A DNA stretch of 64,000 nucleotides from Sanguinoderma infundibulare (lineage: Eukaryota > Basidiomycota > Agaricomycetes > Polyporales > Polyporaceae): contig JAVLRN010000005.1 in assembly GCA_032821775.1 (NCBI GenBank), forward strand, positions 1,922,001-1,986,000. Direction: 5' to 3'. Each line of letters begins with the position of its first letter. The first letter of the stretch is position 1. Both the position numbers and the translations under genes were made by a program. Below are positions 12,901 to 22,737 of this stretch, in pieces. The notes under the pieces are model-generated. The model was given only the letters and a program-made list of their open reading frames with translations, did not search any database and was not told the origin of the DNA.

Positions 12901-13718
12901 GTTTCGGACTATGCCTTATTGGTGTAGGGCGTTGTTATGTCGCTCAGACTCGGACAGGAGCATAAAAAGTTCGCCACATAGGAGACTAAAGGATCGACGC
13001 GCTATGTAAAACGTCATACGCCAAGAATGCAGAGGTAGACGCTCTGGTCTTGAGTACGCGCTTGCGCAAGACTCCGACTCTTAAGACGTGACTTTGGAAT
13101 GGATTCAAGCACGCTCTTGTCCTAGGAAAACGAAGGTGACTCGTACCCGTAAGTTCACCAGAGAACCAGGCTGGGAGGGAAGGCGTTTGATCTTGTTGCG
13201 ACTGATGTCCAAAATCTCGAGTGACGGCATAACGGTCAGCTAGGGCCGTTAATGAGTGGAATGGAAGCAGCGGAAGTGACGACATGGAAGTACGTACTAC
13301 GTCAGGGAAGACGGTGAAGTTATTATTCTTCAGGACGAGATAACGCAGGCGGGACAATAGGGAGAACGCCATAGGTAGCGTTGTCAGTCGATTGTGGGCG
13401 AGGGCAATTCTGAAACAAGGATGTGAACATACCGAACGGGCGGGGATAGAGGGCTGGAGCAACGTACCGTACTACAGATGTGTCTGTGTCCGTCTGTTCG
13501 TCCTGGCCGACAGTGGCGAGTTCCTCTGCGCCTGACTCGCCGACATCGGTGAGACCCTTGTAAGCGAGGTCAAGGGTTGCCCCTCCATCTGGAGACTTTG
13601 CGAGGGCGTCGGTAATATGGTCTCTGGTCAGGGAGAGGGAGGGGAGCGGGGAGAGGGCGGCATGTCTGGATACCGTGGATGATTTGCGCAGGGAGTGTTC
13701 GCCATCAGAACCAGACAT
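9903..13718 (-). CDS. SOG2: SOG2-like leucine-rich-repeat protein of the RAM network
   Basis: In yeast Sog2 belongs to the RAM (Cbk1/Mob2) NDR-kinase network that controls polarised growth and cell separation. The start ATG at 13718 reads [14 protein letters not shown]. Four or five leucine-rich repeats follow in separate exons ([90 protein letters not shown]). Then comes a Ser/Pro-rich linker. The long helical SOG2 domain starts near 11885 ([20 protein letters not shown]) and holds [20 protein letters not shown] and [20 protein letters not shown]. The C-terminal exons carry [16 protein letters not shown], with the stop at 9903. Residues between about 10440 and 11100 are low complexity. Confidence 0.87.
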
Positions 13719-14015
13719 CCAGCAAGGACGGCGCGTGAAGAAAGAACCTAGCAGACGAAGGAGAAGGAGGCCGATGGGACGAGGGGGCCGAGGGGCGCGA
13801 CCGCTAGGACAGAAGGGGGGCTGGAGAGAGAATACGACGACCCGGAGCCTGTGCACGACGCGGTCCCTGGCCAACTCGGCAGCGCTTGCACTCACCCGCC
13901 GCACACATCCTCCAGCGCTTCGCCTTCAACCTCCCTCGTGACACGTGACATCCGTGTGCTTTTGCAGGCGTCACGGGTCCTGCACTCGAACTGTGCTTGC
14001 CTCAGTCCACCGTCC
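13719..14015. promoter_or_regulatory. Bidirectional promoter, SOG2 / SPB4
   Basis: The two start codons are 297 bp apart on opposite strands. The region must serve both genes. No canonical TATA box was seen. Confidence 0.4.
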
Positions 14016-16496
14016 ATGGCCGCCTCGACAGCCTTTGCTGGAAAATGGGAGTCACTGCCAACCACCCTGACACCATGGATGTGCGTCCATCCAATGCACT
14101 GCCCGTGTGGACCAATTTGACTTCTACTCAGTCTAGACGTTATCCACTCCATGGGCCATACACAGATGACCCCCGTCCAAGCCTCCACAATCCCCCTCTT
14201 CATGCGCCATAAGGACGTCGTCGTCGAGGCTGTGACCGGCTCTGGAAAGACCCTCGCGTTCGTAATCCCCATCTTGGAGAAGCTGATACGCAAGGAACGG
14301 AAGCTGGTCAAAAACGAGGTCGGTGCACTCGTGATCAGCCCCACCAGGTGCGCGCTCCCATCCAGATCGGCCCAAACTCACGTCCTGACGTGATCGACTG
14401 CGGCAGAGAGCTCGCAACTCAGATACACTCCGTATTTTCCTTGTTCCTCAATTCACAACCCTCTCCACGCCGTCCTTCCCCATCGCCCGGCGAAGCTTCC
14501 GGCTCAGATGTCCAGCTCGATACCACATCCGAATACCCCCCTCCCCTGCTCATCGTCTCTTCGGATTCCTCCCCTGCGCAAGACGTACAACGCTTCTTAT
14601 CTATAGGAGCGGATATCGTGATTGGGACGCCTGGCCGAGTAGAAGAGTTCCTCCTCGGAAAGGGAAAGAATGTTGTTAGTATCAAGGAGCTTGAAGTACT
14701 CGTCCTCGACGAAGCCGATCGGTATGTCTGCCATATGCTCCGTTTAGAAGTCTCCTGAAATGTCTTCCTAGTTTGCTTGATCTGGGTTTTCAGGCCACTC
14801 TCACTCGTATATTGACCGCTCTCCCCAAACAACGCAGGACGGGTCTCTTCAGCGCCACGATGACAGATGCAGACGCTCTGTCGGAACTGGTCCGCGTAGG
14901 GTTACGCAATCCAGCTCGAGTGGTCGTAAAGGTGCAATCTAAGATGACCAAGGGAAAGGCAGCTGCCGATGGCGTCAAGGTAGAGAAGGAGGTTGTGGAG
15001 GAACGACGTATACCAGCCAGGTAAGTGCCTTACTTATTTCGAGGTTCGCCGTCATTCAACATGTTGGTGTCAGCTTGCAGAACTACTATACGTCATGCAC
15101 CGCCTCCGAGAAGATGTTGCAGCTTAAGCGAATAATCCAGCATGAAACCCGGACGCAGCAATCGTCCCGTTTCATCGTGTACTTCGCGACATGTGCTTGC
15201 GTAGATTATTTCTACCGAGTATGTAATTCGCCATGCTATCCTGGTATTCGTACTGACGTGCACGGCACGAAGGTCCTGACGCCTCTCCTCCCTCCTAACA
15301 CCGCCCTATTCTCCCTGCATGGTCATCTCCCACCCAACGCCCGCACCAAAACACTCGCCAATTTCACAAACTCAGCCGCCCTGCCCTCTGCCCCGTCAAT
15401 CCTTCTTGCAACAGATGTCGCTGCGCGTGGCCTCGACCTGCCTGATGTCGACGTTGTCATCCAGTTTGACCCCCCGACAGACACCAAATCATTCTCCCAC
15501 CGCTGTGGACGTACCGCGCGAGCGGGGCGCAGCGGCAGGGCCTGGGTGCTTCTGGTCGGGCGAGAAGTCGACTACGTGGAGTTTATGGCCGTCAGGAAGA
15601 TTCCGCTGAAGGCACGCCCGCCGTTCCCGGCTGATGGTTCTCCCGCTGGCTCGATGAATGGTGACATGGACGTAGAAGACACCGAGGACCCAGGAGTTTC
15701 AAAAGTCATGGTGACGATTAGGGAGAAAGTGCTCGCGGACCGCGCACTACACGACAAGGTAGATCGCGTTTTCAGTTTATGTTGTAGTTGCCCCCGTTCT
15801 GCCCGATCACGCTGACAGGCTGCGATATCCAGGCTGCAAAAGCATTCGTCTCATTCGTGCGCGCATATTCGAAGCACGAGGCATCGTACATCTTTCGGGT
15901 GAAAGATCTTGATTTCGTGGGCCTCGCGAAGAGCTTCGGGCTGCTCCGGCTGCCCCGTATGCCTGAGCTCAAGGACGTCCAGAAGGACGGCTGGGAGGAT
16001 GCGGACGTAGATGTAAGCCCCAGCCTTGCGGCTCCCACGTGTGCCATGATTTACGTCCCTGATCGCCTGTCCTGTTCTCCCGTTACAGTGGGATACGTAC
16101 AGTTACGTCGACAAGGCGCAGGAAGCCAAACGGCTCGCCGAATCTGCGAAACGCGTGCCGAGCGCGGAGGACATCAAACATCGCGGGAAACAGCGCGCAG
16201 AGAAACAAAAGGCGAACGCTGCATGGAGCGACAAGGCGCGCAAGAAGGAGGAACGTGAAAAACGGCGCGAGAAGAAGGACCGAAGGAAGAAGTGGGAGAA
16301 GGCCCAGGCCAAGGCAGGTAGTACCGGGGCGGAGAATCCTGGGACGAAGCGAGGGTTGGCAGACGTAACATGCGAGAGCGGCGAGGGCGAGGACGATGAC
16401 TGGGAGGAGTTGGCGAGAGAGGAGAGGATGGCGAAGCGGATGAAGAAGGGTCACTTGAGTCAGACCGAGTTCGACGCGGAGTTCGGGGACTTGTGA
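14016..16496 (+). CDS. SPB4: ATP-dependent RNA helicase SPB4 (DDX55), DEAD box
   Basis: A nucleolar helicase needed for 60S ribosomal subunit assembly. The start ATG at 14016 ([15 protein letters not shown]) leads into the Q motif ([18 protein letters not shown]). Helicase motifs follow: I (AVTGSGKT), Ia (ISPTR..ELATQI across an intron), Ib (IGTPGR), II (VLDEADR), III (FSATM), IV ([16 protein letters not shown]), V ([11 protein letters not shown]) and VI ([11 protein letters not shown]). The SPB4-type C-terminal extension carries [21 protein letters not shown] and [12 protein letters not shown]. It ends in a Lys/Arg/Glu-rich tail, with the stop at 16496. About six introns interrupt the frame. 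All catalytic residues are present. Confidence 0.93.
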
Positions 16497-16762
16497 GTTG
16501 TACGTCCAGCGGTTGTACAATGTATGTCGGGAAGACACGATGGTCGATCTTCTGCATTGTCACTTGAATTGGGTTTAACTCCGCACGCGGCATCTGCTCC
16601 GCAGACATACCAAACGGGCGTCAAAGACATCCGACCTGCTTTCGACGGTCGTGTCTCCTCATTATTTCTTTATACCCAAGCTTTGTCTGGTCCCTCCTGC
16701 CGATTGGACCATTCAAATCAAACTCTTTCGCGTTGCATTAAATCGTTCCGGACGCGGGCATC

Positions 16763-19189
16763 ATGTCTACCCTGAAGCTGCCAGCGCTGAAGAGGCGTCG
16801 ATGTTACGTGCGTCCCCTTTGTCCCTGTATGCTACCGATGCACAGGCCAATACCATGTTTACGTTGACCCGTTCCGTTCCTGGCATGCGCTCTTCGGTCC
16901 AAATCAGTACTACAATGATTACGGACACCTCCGCTGGGACGAGGAGTGCCCAGAAGGCAACCGGTGCGGGTACGCGCACCCAACCGACCCCCAGTGGCAC
17001 AAGGCAGGGACGGCTCCTTATATCCCCAACAGAGGGTACGTGCCACGCCCACCACCCACGCTCGTCTCCGCGGCGCGTCCGCCTTCGCCAAAGACCGCCC
17101 CGCCCCCACCCCCGCCGACAGACCCCGCACCGCCAAGAGAAAGAGAGCCCCCGCCCCCAAAAACGGCCCCGCCCCCTACGCCATCCACACCGCAGAGCGC
17201 CTCAGCGAAGGACATGCCGGCAAGAGAGTGGGGACGCGCCCCGAGCGTTTCGGGGAAGGAGAGGGAGATGGAGAGAGATAAGGAGAAGGAGCGAACGAGA
17301 GAGCGTGACCGCGACGATGGCAGAGAAGCGTCTGCCTCGCGGTTGCGCTTGTACAACTACCGTGACGGATTGGGACGAGCGCTGCCGCCGCACGACCCTT
17401 CTCCGGGTGCTTCCTCCATCGCGTCCTCTTCTGACCCCCGCGTGCGCAAGATGGCATCGACGGCGAGCGTTTCAGACCGGAGACGAGAGGACGAGCGGGA
17501 TTTGGAGAGAGATAGGGAAAGAGGGAGGGCGAGGGAAAGGGAAGGGGAGAGGGAGAGGGACCGCGACAGAGAGAGGGAAAGGGATCGAAGGTACCGGGAT
17601 GAGGACAAGCGCAGGGATGATGACAGGCACAGAGATAATGACAGGCGTAGAGATGATGACAAGCGCAGGGAAGACGACAGGCGATATGACGATAGGAGGA
17701 GCTCAACGGAGGACCACTATCGGCGACGCGACGAGGACGAGCGGCGGTCGAGGCGGAGGAGCTACTCGCCGCGGAGGGAGGTGTCGGAAGAGGAGAAGCG
17801 GCAAATGTGGACGGAACGTGTAAAGTGAGATTCCTTCCATCTGTCGGCCCGCCACATTGCCCTCATTCCGTGGACATCATGTGCAGAGCTCTGTCGGAAT
17901 CTGTCGCCGCGCGGACAGAGTATGGCCAGCTCCACGAGGATATCCTAACCTACGAGCGTCTTTGCAACTCGACGCAGTTCGAGCATTTGCCCGCGGAAGG
18001 CAAGGCAGAGCTGGAGAAGCTCGTCGAGGACACGAAGGCGACGCTCAGGGGAAAACATGCAGAGCTCAACAAGGCCATGGCGGGACTCGTCCCCCGCGAC
18101 TTCTTCCCTTTTGCGCAGCCTCCAGAGCGGCAGAGTGACGCTGCGTTCCACGAGATGCAGCACATCCTCACCGCACTGCAAAACGACGTCAAGTTGATGT
18201 ACGACGCGGTTAGCAAGCTGCCGGCTACCTCCTCCCGCGAAACGAGCGAGGCCAAAGCTGAAGCAGACGAAGGGGAGCGCCCTAGAAAGCGTCGCCGCCG
18301 GTCCGTCGATGAAGACACCTCGCGAGCCCAAGATGCCAACCCAAGCCAGCCTATGCCGAGTATGCAAGAGCTAGAGAGGCTAAAGGACAAGTTCGGCCAG
18401 CTGAACGGTCGCATCTCGTGTGTCCAGAACGACATGCAGCAGTACTCGAACAGGGTCGATGAGGAGGTCAAAGCTCAGCTGGACTACCAACTCTCAGACT
18501 TTGGCATCCCCACAGGCAAGGACAAGAAGACACATGTCGAGGTTTCGAAGGACGTCGACAAGCTCCGCGGCGACGTCGACGACGCCGAGCAGCGCGCCTC
18601 CACCGTCCTCGCCGCCCTCGCCAGGCTCCAGCTAGACGAGGGCGCCCAGGAAGAAAACAACACCAAACTGCGGGAGCAGAACGAGAAGCTCAGGCAGACC
18701 ATCTCCGAGGTGCGCGCTCTCTGTATTGTGGTGTTCCGCGTGTTGTTGATGGTCGGGATCGTGCAGATGGAAGAGTACCAGAAGGATGTGTCGGCGAAGC
18801 TCGAGGCGCAGACGGCAGAGATCAACGCGCTCCGCGGGGCCGTCCAGGCGTACATCTCCTCCCCGCCTCGCTACCCCGCCCCGCCCCCTCAGCTCTCCGC
18901 GTCGGAGATCCTGGCGATGGTGCGCCCCCCGCTGTTTGAGGAGCTGCGCCAGAACATGCAACCCCTCGTCGATTCCTCGCGAACCCAGATCGAAAAGAGG
19001 CTGCAAGAGCAACTTGACCAAGTCAATGGGTCCCTCCTGACGCAGATCGCGCCGACGATGCGCGCCGTCGAGTTTGTGTCGAGTTGGGTGGAGAAGGTGA
19101 GGACAACCCCGCTGAATGGTATCGCAACCCCAATCGCCCCGCCCGCGTCGAATCCGAACAGAGAAAGGTCGCAACAAGCACCTAGGTAG
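16763..19189 (+). CDS. CCCH zinc-finger / coiled-coil protein, paralogue 1
   Basis: Function unknown; one CCCH finger suggests RNA binding. Exon 1 (from 16763, MSTLKLPALKRRR) must end at a GTTACG donor to give RCQYHVYVDPFRSWH in frame. The finger continues with CPEGNRCGYAHPTDPQWHKA (C-x5-C-x3-H; the first Cys is in RRRC). A Pro-rich stretch and a long Arg/Asp/Glu tract (about 17230-17780, RERDRD-type) follow. A GTGAGA intron joins VK to ALSESVAARTEYGQLHEDI. The second half is coiled coil with a KRRRR patch (nuclear signal-like), then a helical module (ASEILAMVRPPLFEELRQNM). A 57-nt in-frame intron probably removes 18711-18767. The layout and C-terminal module resemble the gene at 43649-46324. 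The RD/RE tract recalls ZC3H13, but orthology is not shown. Confidence 0.75.
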
Positions 19190-19336
19190 ATGATCGTCCC
19201 AACTCCCCTTGACTCCAATGCACTGTACATATATCTCTTGACACACCCCTGGTACTCTACTGTGTTATGTAGCTGCGTAGACGTATTCACGAGTAATTTC
19301 TTGATCCCTTGGCCGGATAGTCTACGGGAACTTGGC

Positions 19337-19341
19337 AAAAA
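19337..19341 (-). terminator. Pol III oligo-T terminator of tRNA-Ile
   Basis: Five T residues on the transcribed strand, 6 nt beyond the tRNA 3' end. This is the standard RNA polymerase III stop. Confidence 0.75.
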
Positions 19342-19347
19342 GGAATT

Positions 19348-19440
19348 TGGTCCCCCCGAGGATCGAACTCGGAACCCTTGCATAACAAAGCAGAGATAAC
19401 CCTATAAGTACAAAGCTCTAACCAGTTGAGCTAAGGGACC
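19348..19440 (-). tRNA. tRNA-Ile (anticodon UAU) with 19-nt intron
   Basis: Read on the minus strand it folds as a full cloverleaf. The acceptor stem pairs GGTCCCT with GGGGACC. The D stem is GCTC/GAGC, the anticodon stem TTGTA/TGCAA, and the T arm CCGAG-TTCGATC-CTCGG, with discriminator A. The sequence between the anticodon-stem arms is 26 nt, so it needs a 19-nt intron placed one base 3' of the anticodon. The loop is then CT-TAT-A-A, giving anticodon UAU, which reads the rare isoleucine codon AUA. A-box-like (TAGCTCAACTGG) and B-box-like (GTTCGATCC) promoters are internal. Without the intron the tRNA is 74 nt. It lies between two convergent protein genes. Confidence 0.92.
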
Positions 19441-19598
19441 GTAAGGGCTGGGGTCTCTCTAAGCCACTATCTACACCATCTATAGTATCCGGCCGAATCT
19501 CAACGTTCTACAATCCCTTGACAAGTACTAATCCCACATGATACACTGCTAGGTCTAATGGAAACAAACAAACAAAAGTTCTAGTGAAGTCCGCGTAT

Positions 19599-20606
19599 CT
19601 ATACGCCAGGATCCACGCTCTCCTCGCGCAGCCCCTGAGCCGTCACGCTAATGAAGCGCGTTCCGACACGTTGACCTTGTTCAGGCGAGTGCGTGATCCA
19701 AATGAGGGCTTCGAGGTTCGAGTCCTGCGCCTTGACCTTCGCGATCAAGTAGTTTTCGACCTTTGAGGACGAGTCGGCATCCAGCGCGGACGTAGGTTCT
19801 GGAAGGCAGATCCGAATCGCCGTTAGCTCTCTCCACTCAAAGCGGACCGCCAGTTCGTCACGGAAAGGAGCACTCGCCATCTAGCAGCAATACCTCTGCG
19901 GTGCCCACTCCCACAGCGATGGCGAGTGCAATGCGCTGCGCCTCTCCGCCGCTCAGGTTGGCCCAAGTGCGGTTCCAGAGATCGCGCTCGATGCCCCACG
20001 CCTCGGCGACGTCGAGGGCGTCGTGGTGGGAGACGTCGGGCTCGCCGGATCTTACGCCGAGGAAGCCCGTGAAGGCTGAGGCGGCTTTCGTGGTTCTTGA
20101 GCTCTGGTTGTGCACGCCAAAGGTGTAGATTGTGGCGAGGAACTCGCGCGGTGTTCCGGGCAGGAGAGAGGCCCGCTGGGGGACGTACATGACCTTCGTG
20201 CGGAAGGTGGGTATGCCTGGTAGACGGCGTGAAAATCAGCCGGTTTGACGATGGTGAATATGAAAACCAACCATAGGATTCTGGCGTCCTGTAAGAGGAG
20301 AACGAGGGTCAACACCTACTTGTGCACTGATAAAATAAGACATACTGGCCGCGGTAAAGCACCTCCCCGCTGTATAGGTTGAGATGCGCGATGCACTTCA
20401 ACAGGGTCGACTTTCTAAACGGTCTCGGTCAGTTGACGACGTTCGTGTAGCATAGAGCACTTTGAGACTTACCCAGCACCGCTTCGTCCTTGTAATACGA
20501 GCACGTCCCCCTTGTTCAGAGTCAGATCTACGTCGCTGAAGATGGGCTGGCCCTTCTGCATGTAGCATCCGACATTCTTCAGTTGGAGCAACGGCGCGGT
20601 GGACAT
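19599..20606 (-). CDS. Stand-alone ABC-type ATPase, FetA/YbbL/STAR1-like
   Basis: A single soluble nucleotide-binding domain with no membrane segment. The start at 20606 (MSTAPLLQLKNVG) leads to Walker A GRSGAGKSTLLKCIAHL, split by an intron between G and K. The Q-loop region is VMYVPQRASLLPG and the signature is LSGGEAQRIALA. Walker B plus D-loop is VLLLDEPTSALD, and the switch His lies in WITHSPEQGQR. All catalytic elements are intact. Walker B is only in frame if a GC-AG intron (19799-19877) is removed. Size and motif spacing fit the group in which an ATPase pairs with a separately encoded UPF0014 membrane protein (E. coli FetA/FetB, plant STAR1/STAR2). No such partner gene lies nearby. 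The transported substrate is unknown. Confidence 0.82.
19799..19877 (-). other. GC-AG intron in ABC ATPase (Walker B)
   Basis: The exon ends ...CTAGATG, the intron starts GCGAGT and ends CCAG, and the next exon starts AACCTACG. Joined, this gives LLLDEPTSALD. No GT donor nearby restores the frame. Confidence 0.75.
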
Positions 20607-22737
20607 GGTATGCGCGGGATCTTGACCCGTCCGAGGTGGCCTAGTGGTGGCAATTGTGCATGAGAGAACCCAAGAGAGAGCCTCAACATGATCGACCGTT
20701 CGAACGGCAGGCCTATTTTTGGAAGGGACATTACATATATTGGCGCTCCGAACACTACCCTGCACGCGACTACGACGCAAGTGTACACATCCAGATGTCA
20801 ACGTCGTTCAATATTGGATACCCTCGATTTGCTATCTCCTCCAGAAGCGCCTGTTCATATCACCGCAGTAGTTTTACCCTACATGATCAAGCTGCAGAAA
20901 AACTCGGCACTTGAAATATTCTTGCCATCCACTACACATACATTGGCCTGTCTCGAGCGAAGGCCTGACAACAGTGAGGGATCAAAGCGGGCTCAGGCCG
21001 CTCCCGACTCTCGCGCGTGTGAAGCTGACGGGAAAGACAGGGAACTCCTGCGAGGTGGTGCGGTCTTACTCCTCCTGTGCGTGGATCACATCGAAGGCCC
21101 GTTTGCCGGAAAACACCTTGCCCGAGCTGAGCAGCCGCGACACCGTCCTACAGCTGTGCCGGATTCGGCATCGAAGTCCCCCATAACTTGTGGGAACGGA
21201 TCTAAGTCTCCTCGAGGTAGGACTCGTGAGAGGTCTTGTCGGCTGCGACGGGAATCGTACCAATGTCCTCGCGAGACTGCTCCTCGACGCCGTAAAAGTC
21301 GAAACCACCCGGAGATGAAATCATGAAGCGGTGTCGTCCTCTGGTAGGAGGAGAACGGCGGGTTCGGTACGACCGTTTTCGACGACGACGACGAGGAGCA
21401 CGAGCGGGGCTAGATACTTTCTTGAGATAGGCAAGCATGACGGCGTGGGTCGTACGGCTGAGAGACGGTCTGAACTGCTAGGAGAAGATCATGGCTGAGC
21501 ACGAAGGATGTAACGACATACCTATGTAATCGCTGGACGAGTTCAAGAGCAGCAATTTGGCTCTCCTCCAAAGGACCCCTGACCATGACGTGTACCGCTG
21601 CGCGTCTGATATCTTCCTGTAATTTCGCGTGTACTGAGGGCTGCGAGATTCAAGCTGCGTTAACATACGTGACGACAAGCCACTTAATTACCTTTGTCGC
21701 GGTCACAATCGTCAACAGCAGCTTGAGATAGGCTAGTTCCTTGCAAGCTGCTCAGGCGCTACATAACTCTTGCCAAAAGCAGCTAGCGCCTATCAAACCA
21801 CCACCAGGTCCCCGTCACGGTATACACTTTCACCACCTCCGCTACCTTCTTTCAGACCTAACCATCCATCTAGATCTTTACCAAGTCCGACTGCAGTGGT
21901 TATGCACTGTGTGGAAGAGGGTGAAACCGTGCCAGCGTTCTCCCATGAAGGTTTCCGAGGAGCGCTGGCGCATCATTGACGTGCGTTTTTACTGGCAGAT
22001 CTTCCATTCACTCTCATCGAACACCTCTAAAACAAGCTGCCGTTCATATAAACAGCGTCCTGCGCCTGGATCTCCCACCCCCTTATGATCTGTTGCTGGA
22101 CTAGGCCGACATGCAGCTCCACGGCACTTGGGTCAGATGGGCGGCCACGGCATCCCATTCCTCATCATCGGATATGGCGCCCCGCTTTCGCCCCGAGCCT
22201 AGTCACCTCACATCATGTTTTATGCCACCCGGGTGCCTAGTGTCTATGTGTTCGGATGACAGTCAGGGACGGGTATAGCTAGTAACAATTGTCTATGCCT
22301 TCTTCGCCACCAACATTTATCACGTAAGTGCCGCCTATGTCGTCACGAGTGTACTAGAGCTGATGTGGAGTTGTAGAAGCTCAGAGTCTCCTCTCTGGCA
22401 CCCGTTAGAACCATCCTTTGAATGGTTGAGTTCTATCTCTGTCGAGGACATCTCCTTGAAAGCTCCCGGCGGTGCTGCGGCCGTCCGTCCCATCAAGAGG
22501 CTTCTGTCAGTGCGTTTCGCCCCGCCGTCTGCGATCATACAGCATATTTGTTATTGGACGTCGTCTAGTCCTTAGCCCGAACCTTAGCTGCCTCTTCTGT
22601 GCTCGTGATGCAATATCTCCCGATATCGGACCAACTGGATGAGGCCACGGACGGCGTTCTTGGGAAGCATTATGTCCCGGTTATAAGTCCTCGCCCCCTT
22701 GCACTCTGTTCCTTTACTGCCCGGTATTTTCACCAGG
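20607..22737. other. Long stretch without a resolved gene
   Basis: A 2.1-kb stretch. It contains the promoter side of the ABC ATPase (left) and of the GMC gene (right). Scattered coding-looking fragments lie mainly on the minus strand (see 21202-21720). Others are EVFDESEWKIC near 21990-22030 and a frame near 22040-22130. They could not be joined into one convincing gene. It may hold an unrecognised multi-intron gene or a decayed one. Confidence 0.35.
21202..21720 (-). CDS. Possible hypothetical gene fragment, model unresolved
   Basis: I do not recognise this. Successive minus-strand exon-like pieces read LAYLKLLLTIVTATK, then (after a gtaatt...cgcag intron) PSVHAKLQEDIRRAAVHVMV with GPLEESQIAALELVQRLH, then (after gtatgt...cctag) one of two continuations. 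One gives a hydrophobic VLLVVVV stretch and stops near 21321; the other gives GGFDFYGVEEQSREDIGTIP and stops at 21202. The splice signals and helical pieces look real. The start, frame and end are not settled. A pseudogene is equally possible. Confidence 0.22.

Noticed and set aside
20688..21326. 212-codon plus-strand frame in the unresolved gap
   Set aside because: Composition is not protein-like, there is no domain, and it opposes better-looking minus-strand exon fragments.
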